Below are positions 54,070 to 60,819 of a DNA stretch of 64,000 bases, one piece after another. Under the pieces are notes generated by a model. The model made no database searches. It had not been told where the DNA came from and saw nothing but the letters and a program-made list of their open reading frames with translations. Source of the stretch: CAZABP01 sp964483245 (GTDB lineage Bacteria; Planctomycetota; UBA1135; UBA2386). The stretch covers positions 18,842-82,841 of the forward strand of contig CAZABP010000021.1 in NCBI GenBank assembly GCA_964483245.1, written 5' to 3'. Position 1 is the first letter of the stretch; each line of letters opens with the position of its first letter. Both the position numbers and the translations under genes were made by a program.

Positions 54070-54954
54070 CTACGAGATCCGGTCCGGATCCTGCCCGCGC
54101 AGCACCGAGTTCCCGTCGAACGTGTCGCGGCGGTTGACGCTCGGCGGGCGGGCGAGGCCCGGTTCGTCCAGACGCCCGCTCTGCGCGAAGAAGTCGATCG
54201 GATTGCGCCACACCAGGCGCTCGATCGTGGCCGCGTCGAAGTCCGCCTGCTCCATCCGCAGCACGAGCTTGGGCACCATCAGTGGATCGCTGACGCCCCA
54301 GTCACAGGCGCTGTTGACGATCATCCGCGCAACGCCGAACTCCTGCAGGATCCGCACCATGCGCGGCACGTCCATCTTGGTGTGCGGATAGATCGAGAAG
54401 CCGGACCAGCATCCGAGCGAGTGCGTCAGCCGGATCGTCTCCTCGTTGCCGTGATCGAGCAGCACGCGCTCCCACGGGAACTGCTGCTCGCGCAGGATCG
54501 CGATGCAGCGCTCGAAGCCGCGCTTCTTGTCGCGGTGTGGCGTGTGCACGAGCACCGGCAGGTCGTGCTGGCGCGCCAGCTCGAGCTGCGCTGCGAAGTA
54601 CTCTTCTTCGACCGCAGTCTGGTCATCGAGGCCGATCTCGCCGACGCCGAGCACGCTCTCCTTCTCGAGATACCGCGGCAGCACGGCGAGCACGTCCCGG
54701 TTGACGCGCGGGTCGTTCGCTTCGCGCGGGTTCAGCGCCATCGTGCAGAAGTGGTGGATCCCGAACTGCGCGGCGCGGAAGCGCTCCCACCCGATCAGCG
54801 TGTCGAAGTAGTCGACGAACGTCCCGACCGAGGTGCGGTTCTGCCCGAGCCAGAACGCCGGCTCCAACACGGCACGGATCCCGGCGAGCGCCATGCGCTC
54901 GTAGTCGTCGGTGACCCGGCTGAACATGTGGGCGTGCGGTTCGAAGATGCGCAT
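54070..54954 (-). CDS. eboB: EboB-type TatD-family metal-dependent hydrolase
   Basis: The product has 294 residues. An H-x-H-type metal motif is at the N-terminus (MRIFEPHAHMFSRVTDDYER), followed by EPAFWLGQNRTSVGTFVDYF, ALNPREANDPRV, GVGEIGLDDQT, LVHTPHRDKKRGFERC and a late VNSACDWGVSDPL. The W-L-G-Q-x-R-T-S-V-G-x-F and D-W-G-x-S-D-P blocks distinguish EboB from general TatD nucleases. Ebo proteins are needed for export of scytonemin precursors in cyanobacteria, and ebo clusters occur in many phyla. The gene lies 12 bases after eboA. Confidence 0.85.
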   Translation of the reverse strand: MRIFEPHAHMFSRVTDDYERMALAGIRAVLEPAFWLGQNRTSVGTFVDYFDTLIGWERFRAAQFGIHHFCTMALNPREANDPRVNRDVLAVLPRYLEKESVLGVGEIGLDDQTAVEEEYFAAQLELARQHDLPVLVHTPHRDKKRGFERCIAILREQQFPWERVLLDHGNEETIRLTHSLGCWSGFSIYPHTKMDVPRMVRILQEFGVARMIVNSACDWGVSDPLMVPKLVLRMEQADFDAATIERLVWRNPIDFFAQSGRLDEPGLARPPSVNRRDTFDGNSVLRGQDPDRIS

Positions 54955-54966
54955 CGGGCGGTCAGG

Positions 54967-55779
54967 TCAGGAGTCCAGCAGGCGATCGAGCAGGGCCTGG
55001 ATCCGCGGGTTGCGTTCGCGCGGCTGCCGTTCGGCGGCGAACGGGCGCAGCTCCGGGCGGTTCAACAGCAGCAGGCCGTCGGCTGCGGCTTCGCGCAAGC
55101 GATCGTCGCCGTGCTCGAGCCCGCCGAGCAGGCGCGCCACGGTCCCGGCGGCCGGCGCCCGCGCGATCAGTCGGTTCGTGTCCGGCCAGACGGCGCGTCC
55201 GGCCGCTTCCCGTTCGGTCGCGAAGTCCTGCAGCATCCGCGTCAGCTCCGGGCTCGCCCAGGCCTCGAGTCCGAAGCAACGCCCGACCGGCAGGTCGTTG
55301 AACGCCAGCTTCAACACGACTCGCTGCAGCTCCGCCTGCGACAGGACTCCGGCTGCGCGCGCCCGCGCGACGACATCCGAGTCGCAGACCGCCGCCTCGA
55401 ACACCGCGGTGACGTTGGTCCGCTGCGCCTCGCCGCACAGCGTCGCGACCAGCGGTCCCGGTGGTCGGGTCGCGACATGCCGCAGCAGCATCGTCCGTTC
55501 CTCCGGATCGCCGCGCGCGAACAGGTCCGCGAGCTGCGCGTCCGGCGCGCCGGCCAGCAGCAGGGTGGCGCCGGCATCGCAGGTGCGCCATGCATCGAGA
55601 TCGAGCTCCGCGCCATCCACGCGCGTCCGTCCGCCGCCGAGCACGACGCGCCCGAGCCGGCGTGGCAGCTGCGGCAGCGACGTCGCCAGTTCATCCGGCA
55701 CGCGTTCCCGCGCGGCCGCCAGCCAGTCGCGCGCTGCCGGCGGCAGCAGCGTGGCGAGGCGTGCCGCGAAGTCGACCAT
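54967..55779 (-). CDS. eboA: EboA-domain protein
   Basis: The product has 270 residues, helical, with no signal peptide. The EboA signature is recognisable: AQRTNVTAVFEAAVCDSDVV, LQRVVLKLAFNDLPVGRCFG, then L-E-A-W-A-S-P-E-L-T-R-M-L and FATEREAAGRAVWPDTNRLI. The biochemical role of EboA is unknown. It starts the eboA-eboB-transferase/transporter unit; a -10-like TACGCT lies 8 bases before its ATG. It is divergent from lgt (48-base gap). The eboC-F genes usual in complete clusters are not in this window. Confidence 0.8.
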   Translation of the reverse strand: MVDFAARLATLLPPAARDWLAAARERVPDELATSLPQLPRRLGRVVLGGGRTRVDGAELDLDAWRTCDAGATLLLAGAPDAQLADLFARGDPEERTMLLRHVATRPPGPLVATLCGEAQRTNVTAVFEAAVCDSDVVARARAAGVLSQAELQRVVLKLAFNDLPVGRCFGLEAWASPELTRMLQDFATEREAAGRAVWPDTNRLIARAPAAGTVARLLGGLEHGDDRLREAAADGLLLLNRPELRPFAAERQPRERNPRIQALLDRLLDS

Positions 55780-55787
55780 CGGCGCGC

Positions 55788-55793
55788 AGCGTA
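55788..55793 (-). promoter_or_regulatory. -10 element, probable leaderless promoter of eboA
   Basis: On the minus strand GCTACGCT gives TACGCT 8 bases before the eboA ATG, next to the divergent lgt promoter. Confidence 0.35.
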
Positions 55794-55813
55794 GCGATCG
55801 CTGCGGGCGGTGC

Positions 55814-55819
55814 TAATGT
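55814..55819 (+). promoter_or_regulatory. -10 element, probable leaderless promoter of lgt
   Basis: GCTAATGT gives TAATGT 8 bases before the lgt ATG at 55828. Together with the eboA element it packs two divergent promoters into 48 bases. Confidence 0.4.
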
Positions 55820-55827
55820 CCCGCGCG

Positions 55828-56784
55828 ATGGCCGAGATCCTGTTCCCCGGTTGGGATCCCGTGCTGCTCGACCTCGGCTTCCTGCAGCTGCGCTGGTACG
55901 GCCTGATGTACGTCGTCGGCTTCCTCGCCGGCCAGACGATCCTCGTGCGGCTCGTGCGCGCCCGCTTCCTGCCGCTGACCGAGCGGCAGGTCGGCGACCT
56001 GATCTTCTGGCTCGTGCTCGGCGTCGTGCTCGGTGGCCGGCTCGGGTATGCGACGTTCTACCGCCCGGAGCTGTGGCTCGATCCGCTCGCGCTGGTGCGC
56101 ATCTGGGACGGCGGGCTGTCGTTCCACGGCGGCCTGATCGGCGTCTGCACGGTGTTCGCGCTGTATGCCCGTCACGTCCGGATGCCGGTGCTGCGGCTCG
56201 GCGATGGATTGGCGTTGGCCGTGACGCCGGGGATCTTCGCGGTGCGGATCGCGAACTTCCTGAACGGAGAGCTGTACGGGCGCGTGACCGATGCATCGGT
56301 CCCGTGGGCGATCCGGTTCCCGACCGATCCGAAGGCGCTCGCCGTGCTGAAGCTGAGCGAGGGCATGCCGATGCGCGAGCGGGAGCTCGCCGTGCTGCGC
56401 GCCTACGAAGACGGCACCTGGGAGCACGTGCGCGGCGCGGTGCCGCTGCGCCACCCGTCGCAGCTGTACGAAGCGATCACCGAAGGGCTGCTGCTCGGTC
56501 TGCTGCTGTGGATCGTCTGGCGGGCGACGCGCGCGCGGCCGTTCGCGCCCGGGTTCTACGGCGGCCTGTTCCTGGCTGGCTACGGCACCGGCCGGTTCGT
56601 CGTCGAGTGGTTCCGCCAGCCGGATGCGCAGTTCGCGACCGCCGAGAACCCGCTTGGGACGGTGTTCCTCGGGCTGTCGATGGGGCAGATGCTGTGTATC
56701 GGAATGATCGTGGCCGGCCTGGTGCTGCTGGGCCACGCGGCGCGGCAGCCGCGCGTGCCGGTCGCGGTGGAGGTATCCGCATGA
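55828..56784 (+). CDS. lgt: Prolipoprotein diacylglyceryl transferase
   Basis: The product has 318 residues from the ATG at 55828 (MAEILFPGWDPVLL). It has about seven membrane helices; family motifs are GGRLGYATFY, the H-G-G of LSFHGGLIGVC, and the signature RIANFLNGELYGRVTD (essential Arg and Asn), with RHPSQLYEAITEG downstream. Lgt transfers diacylglycerol from phosphatidylglycerol to the lipobox Cys of prolipoproteins, such as the two lipoproteins encoded in this window. The stop overlaps pyrC by ATGA. Confidence 0.96.
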   Translation: MAEILFPGWDPVLLDLGFLQLRWYGLMYVVGFLAGQTILVRLVRARFLPLTERQVGDLIFWLVLGVVLGGRLGYATFYRPELWLDPLALVRIWDGGLSFHGGLIGVCTVFALYARHVRMPVLRLGDGLALAVTPGIFAVRIANFLNGELYGRVTDASVPWAIRFPTDPKALAVLKLSEGMPMRERELAVLRAYEDGTWEHVRGAVPLRHPSQLYEAITEGLLLGLLLWIVWRATRARPFAPGFYGGLFLAGYGTGRFVVEWFRQPDAQFATAENPLGTVFLGLSMGQMLCIGMIVAGLVLLGHAARQPRVPVAVEVSA

Positions 56785-58100
56785 GCGGGCTGTGGATCCG
56801 CGGCGGGCGTGTCGTCAGCAGCGAACGCGTGCAGCAGGCAGACGTGCAGGTCCGCGATGGGCGGGTCTTCGCGGTCGGGCCGCAGCTCGCGCCGGCCGGC
56901 GATCTCGTCGAGTTGGACGCGACCGGCAAGCTCGTGCTGCCGGGGCTGCTCGATCCGCAGGTGCACTTCCGCGAGCCGGGCCTCGTGCACAAGGAGGACC
57001 TCGCGACCGGCTCGTTGAGCGCGCTCGCCGGCGGCGTCACCGGCTACTGCGAGATGCCGAACACGAAGCCGGCGACCACGACGCCGGAGCTGCTCGCCGA
57101 CAAGCTGGCGCGCGCGGCCGAGCGTTCGTTCGCCGACCATGCGTTCTTCCTCGGCGCGACGGCGGCGAACGCCGACCGGCTCGGCGAGTGGGAGACCCTG
57201 CCCGGCTGCGCCGGGGTCAAGGTGTTCATGGGCTCGTCGACCGGGGACCTGCTGGTGCCTGACGACGCGACGCTCGAGCGCGTGCTGCGGTCCGGCCGGC
57301 GGCGGGTCGCCGTGCACGCCGAGGACGAAGACCGGCTGCGCGCGCGGCAGCGCGAGCTGGCCGGGGCGAGCGTGCTGCAGCATCCCGACGTGCGCGACGT
57401 CGAGTGTGCCCTGCGCGCGACGCAGCGTCTGCTGGCGCTCGCCGAGCGGACCGGCCGGCGCGTCCACGTGCTGCACGTCAGCACGGCCGAGGAGATCCAA
57501 CTGCTGCGCGAGCGCGCGCTCGGCGAGCTCGTGACCGTCGAGGTGACGCCGAACCATCTGTTCCTGACGGCGCCCGGCTGCTACGAGCGCTTCGGCGCGC
57601 GCGCGCAGATGAACCCACCGGTGCGCGACGCGCGGCACCGCGAGGCCCTGCGCGCGGCGCTGGCCGACGGCACGATCGCCTGCATCGGCAGCGACCACGC
57701 CCCGCACAGCCTGACCGAGAAGGCGCAGCCGTACCCGCGCTCGCCGTCCGGAATCCCCGGCGTGCAGACGATCCTGCCGCTGCTGCTGACCGCGGTTCGC
57801 GACGGCTGGCTGCAGCTGACCGACATCGTGCGGATCTGCGCCGAGGGACCGGCGCGCGTCTACGGCATCCAGCACAAGGGGCGGCTCGCGCCCGGTTTCG
57901 ACGGGGATGCGGTGATCGTGGATCCGGACGAGCGGCGGCCGCTGCCGGTGGCCTGGCTGCACTCCCGGGCCGGCTATAGCCCGTACGAGGGGATCGAGCT
58001 GGCCGGCTGGCCGGTGGCGGTCGTGTTGCGCGGCGAGGTCGTCTACCGCGACCATGCCCCGGCCGTGCCGCCGCGCGGGCGGCCGCTGCGATTCGGCTGA
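56781..58100 (+). CDS. pyrC: Dihydroorotase (class I type)
   Basis: The product has 439 residues from the ATG at 56781. Active-site elements: LPGLLDPQVHFREPGLVHKE, carboxylated Lys in CAGVKVFMGSSTG, HAEDEDRL, VHVLHVSTAEEI, IGSDHAPHSLTEKA and PSGIPGVQ. The first metal-site His of D-x-H-x-H is Gln here, as in a known subgroup. It closes carbamoyl aspartate to dihydroorotate in pyrimidine synthesis; an inactive or allantoinase-like relative is possible but less likely. Overlaps lgt by ATGA. Confidence 0.9.
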   Translation: MSGLWIRGGRVVSSERVQQADVQVRDGRVFAVGPQLAPAGDLVELDATGKLVLPGLLDPQVHFREPGLVHKEDLATGSLSALAGGVTGYCEMPNTKPATTTPELLADKLARAAERSFADHAFFLGATAANADRLGEWETLPGCAGVKVFMGSSTGDLLVPDDATLERVLRSGRRRVAVHAEDEDRLRARQRELAGASVLQHPDVRDVECALRATQRLLALAERTGRRVHVLHVSTAEEIQLLRERALGELVTVEVTPNHLFLTAPGCYERFGARAQMNPPVRDARHREALRAALADGTIACIGSDHAPHSLTEKAQPYPRSPSGIPGVQTILPLLLTAVRDGWLQLTDIVRICAEGPARVYGIQHKGRLAPGFDGDAVIVDPDERRPLPVAWLHSRAGYSPYEGIELAGWPVAVVLRGEVVYRDHAPAVPPRGRPLRFG

Positions 58101-58104
58101 AGGC

Positions 58105-58132
58105 TTGCCAGCTCAGGCGGCGCGGCTATCCT
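58105..58132 (+). promoter_or_regulatory. Promoter of rpmB
   Basis: TTGCCA (58105-58110) and TATCCT (58127-58132) are separated by 16 bases, a good -35/-10 pair, 34 bases before the rpmB ATG. This is the best full promoter by pattern in the window. Confidence 0.5.
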
Positions 58133-58166
58133 CCCCGCCCCTTCCGATCCCGACGAACCGACTGCC

Positions 58167-58475
58167 ATGTCCCGAGTCTGCGAAATCACCGGCCGCCGCC
58201 CGCGCGTCGGCAACCAGATCACGCGCCGCGGCCTCGCCAAGCGCAAGGGCGGTGTCGGCGAGCGCGTCACCGGCCGCAACAAGCGGGTCTACAACCCCAA
58301 CATCCAGACCATCCGCGTGTTGACGCCGGAGGGTGGGGTGCTGCGGATGAAGCTGTCGACCCGCGCGATCAAGCGCGGCGTCGTCAAGATCCAGAAGGGG
58401 GGGAAGACGATCAGCTTCCCGCTGGTCCGCGCGCTGCGCGGGCGCAACCGCGCGCACACCAAGGCGCAGCGCTGA
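58167..58475 (+). CDS. rpmB: 50S ribosomal protein L28
   Basis: The product has 102 residues. MSRVCEITGRRPRVGNQITR is the L28 start, and NPNIQTIRVLTPEGGVLRMK with STRAIKRGVV is the typical core. The usual length is 60-80; the extra residues are mainly a basic insertion near 22-40 and a K/R-rich tail (ALRGRNRAHTKAQR). Component of the large ribosomal subunit. A hibernation-factor gene follows. Confidence 0.96.
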   Translation: MSRVCEITGRRPRVGNQITRRGLAKRKGGVGERVTGRNKRVYNPNIQTIRVLTPEGGVLRMKLSTRAIKRGVVKIQKGGKTISFPLVRALRGRNRAHTKAQR

Positions 58476-58591
58476 CCGCCTGGGCGGGGGAGAGGCACCC
58501 CCGGCCCCCGGCACCGAAGTCGCCCGACCGGCGCGGGCGCGCACAGGAAAGTCACGGCTGGCTCCGGGCGTTCTTGCGGCACAGGTCAGCC

Positions 58592-58969
58592 ATGGACAAA
58601 CCGGTTCAGATCGTGTTCCAAGGGCTCACGCCGTCCGCCGAGGTGACGGCACTCTGCGAGGCGGAGGCGGCGAAGCTCGAGCGCTTCGGGCGGGTCGTCA
58701 GTTGCCAGGTCGCGGTGTCGGAGCCGCACCGGCACCACGTGGGGGGGAACCTGTTCCACGTCCGCGTGGAGCTCCACCTTCCGGGCGGTGCCGTCGTCGT
58801 GAATCGGGTGCCGGACGAGCACCGTGCCGACGAGCAACTGGTGCAGGCGGTACAGGAGGCATTCCACAAGGCGCGGCGCCAGGTCCAGGACCACGTCCGG
58901 CGCCAGCGCGGCTTCGTCAAGCACCACGACGAGCGCAGGCCGGCGACCCGGGGCGGACCGGCGGAGTAG
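58592..58969 (+). CDS. hpf: Ribosome hibernation promoting factor family protein
   Basis: The product has 125 residues from the ATG at 58592 (MDKPVQIVFQGLTPSAEVTA). The beta-alpha-beta-beta-beta-alpha pattern of HPF/RaiA is visible: KLERFGRVVSCQVAVSEPHR, NLFHVRVELHLPGGAVVVN, LVQAVQEAFHKARRQVQDHV. It is of the short type without the dimerisation tail. HPF binds the 30S decoding site of idle ribosomes. It follows rpmB after a 116-base gap that contains a small GC hairpin (58485-58503). Confidence 0.85.
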   Translation: MDKPVQIVFQGLTPSAEVTALCEAEAAKLERFGRVVSCQVAVSEPHRHHVGGNLFHVRVELHLPGGAVVVNRVPDEHRADEQLVQAVQEAFHKARRQVQDHVRRQRGFVKHHDERRPATRGGPAE

Positions 58970-58987
58970 CTCGGGGGCCGCCGGCCG

Positions 58988-59614
58988 CTAACCGCTGGGC
59001 CGGAACGGCACCGAGCCGTGCAGCTCCGGGACCTGCGCCCGGCGCAGGATCTCGGCGTGGTTCTCCGCTCGCACGCCGCCGCCGGCCATGACCAGGATGC
59101 GACCGCGCGCCTGCTCGACCAGCGCACGCAGCGTGCCGGCCCCGGCCAGCGCGTCCGCCGCGCCGCCGGACGTCAGCACGCGCTCGATCCCGAGCGCGAT
59201 CAGGATCTCGAGCGCGGCCGCGAGATCCCGGGCGACGTCGAACGCGCGGTGGAACGTCACGGCCAGCGGCCGCGCGGCCCCGACCAGCGCCGCGGTCCTT
59301 GCGACGTCGACCGTGCGCCACGGCGTCGCGAGGCCGAACACGATTCCCCTGGCTCCGCTGGCACGGATCCACGCGAGGTCGCGCAGCATCTGGGCGAGCT
59401 CGGCATCGTCGTGCACGAAGTCGCCGCTGCTGCGCGGGCGCAGCATGACGTGCACGGGGACCTGCACCGCGCGCAGCGTGGCGCTCAGCGTGTCTGCCTC
59501 CGGCGTCACGCCGCCGGCGGCGAGATCGGCGCACAGCTCGAGCCGCGTCGCGCCCGCGGTGACGGCAGCTCGCGCGGCAGCGGGTGACTCCACGCAGGCT
59601 TCGAACGGGATCAT
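58988..59614 (-). CDS. cutC: CutC family protein
   Basis: The product has 208 residues. The TIM-barrel features of CutC are all present: EACVESPAAARAAVTAGATR, LELCADLAAGGVTPE, VMLRPRSSGDFVHDDAEL, GIVFGLATPWRTVDV, LAVTFHRAFDVARDL, RVLTSGGAADAL and LVMAGGGVRAENHAEI. The family was linked to copper homeostasis; its enzymatic role is not established. The start overlaps the upstream HEAT protein stop by ATGA. Confidence 0.94.
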   Translation of the reverse strand: MIPFEACVESPAAARAAVTAGATRLELCADLAAGGVTPEADTLSATLRAVQVPVHVMLRPRSSGDFVHDDAELAQMLRDLAWIRASGARGIVFGLATPWRTVDVARTAALVGAARPLAVTFHRAFDVARDLAAALEILIALGIERVLTSGGAADALAGAGTLRALVEQARGRILVMAGGGVRAENHAEILRRAQVPELHGSVPFRPSG

Positions 59615-60603
59615 CGCGGAGGCTTCGCGCGTGGGATGTCGGTGTAGCGCAGATCGAGTTGCACCACCGGGTCAGCATAGGTCCGGCTGATCTGATGCTG
59701 CCGCTGCATCACCTCGCGACGCATGAAATCCTGCTTCGTTCGTGGCGGATCCCGCAAGTCGAGCAGGATCAGGTCGACCAGCGCCCGGCCCTGGTCGTCG
59801 AGGTATCCGCGCGCGCTCTGCAGGATCGGGACCGCGGGTGCACCGATGTGGTACAGGGCATTTGCTGCGAACACAGCATCGTCGGGAACCCGGTTGTGCC
59901 CGAGATGCCGCACCATCTGGTGCGAAATCGACTCGGCGTGCAGCGAATCGCCGAGTCGTGCGAGCACATGCGCGGCCCGGAACCGCGTGGCGTAATCGCC
60001 AGCGTCCAACAGCGGGCGTACGAATGGAATGGCGCGTGGTCCTCCACAGAGCAGCGCTGCGTAGGCGTGCTTGGTGTCGGAGTAGTGCTCCTTCGACGCG
60101 GCATCCACCAGCACGGTGAGATAGCGATCGCTGATCGGCGCGTTCAACGCGTGCAGCGCACGTGCGGCGTAGAACTGCTGCTGCACGTCATCCGACCACA
60201 GTGCGCGCTCCAGTGCCGGCACGGCGACGTCGCCGGCCTCGATCAGCTTCTCGAGCGCCGTCGCTGCGTTCCACCTGACGTCATCGTCGCGCAGGTCCTG
60301 GATCCAAGCGTCGATCTGTTGGCGCGTGACCGCTGCGTGCGGCTGTCCGCCGTGAACAGGGCTTGCGACATCGACGACCGCGCGCCGGTCGTGCCGGGGT
60401 TCCGTTCCAGGACCGTCGCCGACCGGCATGGTTGCCGTGTTTGCGTCGGCAGCGGCACGCGCAGCCGGCGCGGTCTCCATCACCAACCCGGTCGGCGCAG
60501 CCGGCGTCCCGGTGCTCGACCCCCACAGCACGACGATCCCCCCGGCGCCGAGCGCCAGACAGACCCAGACCACGCCCGCCCGCACGCGTGCCCGCCCACC
60601 CAT
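59611..60603 (-). CDS. Membrane-anchored HEAT repeat protein
   Basis: The product has 330 residues with an N-terminal membrane segment (VRAGVVWVCLALGAGGIVVL), a P/A/T-rich spacer (~30-85) and six or so HEAT-like helical pairs (LRDDDVRWNAATALEKLIEA, VPALERALWSDDVQQQFYAA, FRAAHVLARLGDSLHAESIS). No catalytic residues are recognised. It is coupled to cutC by ATGA. Base use is slightly more AT-rich than neighbours. Its start is 23 bases from an inverted repeat in the divergent region before the histidine kinase. Confidence 0.8.
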   Translation of the reverse strand: MGGRARVRAGVVWVCLALGAGGIVVLWGSSTGTPAAPTGLVMETAPAARAAADANTATMPVGDGPGTEPRHDRRAVVDVASPVHGGQPHAAVTRQQIDAWIQDLRDDDVRWNAATALEKLIEAGDVAVPALERALWSDDVQQQFYAARALHALNAPISDRYLTVLVDAASKEHYSDTKHAYAALLCGGPRAIPFVRPLLDAGDYATRFRAAHVLARLGDSLHAESISHQMVRHLGHNRVPDDAVFAANALYHIGAPAVPILQSARGYLDDQGRALVDLILLDLRDPPRTKQDFMRREVMQRQHQISRTYADPVVQLDLRYTDIPRAKPPR

Positions 60604-60626
60604 GGGCGCCGAGTCTGCACGTGCCG

Positions 60627-60661
60627 CCGATGGAACGCCAGCGCGGGCTCCGTTCCATCGG
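60627..60661. promoter_or_regulatory. Inverted repeat in the divergent promoter region
   Basis: CCGATGGAACG (60627-60637) and CGTTCCATCGG (60651-60661) are perfect 11-bp arms separated by 13 bases, in the 216-base region between the HEAT and histidine kinase genes. The 24-base centre-to-centre distance is slightly over two helix turns, suiting a dimeric regulator; a hairpin near the start of the kinase transcript is the alternative. The rest of the region shows no clear promoter. Confidence 0.45.
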
Positions 60662-60819
60662 TGGTGCGCCCGCCGCTGGCCGACGCGCCGGACTGGACGG
60701 ATCCCTACCGCGCGTCAACGATCCGCGATCCGCTCCGCGTGTGGGTTGCGCCGCTGCGCCCGCGCGTCCGCGGCCGTCGCTGCCTCGCACGGCAGCCTTG
60801 TTGCTGAACACCCCCCCGG

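Noticed and set aside
56940..56980. Gln in place of the first metal-site His in PyrC as a sign of an inactive enzyme
   Set aside because: The DPQVHFREPG variant is known in a subgroup of dihydroorotases, and all other active-site elements are present.
58485..58503. Small GC hairpin after rpmB as an intrinsic terminator
   Set aside because: Only 6 bp with no T-tract; in DNA this GC-rich it is expected by chance.
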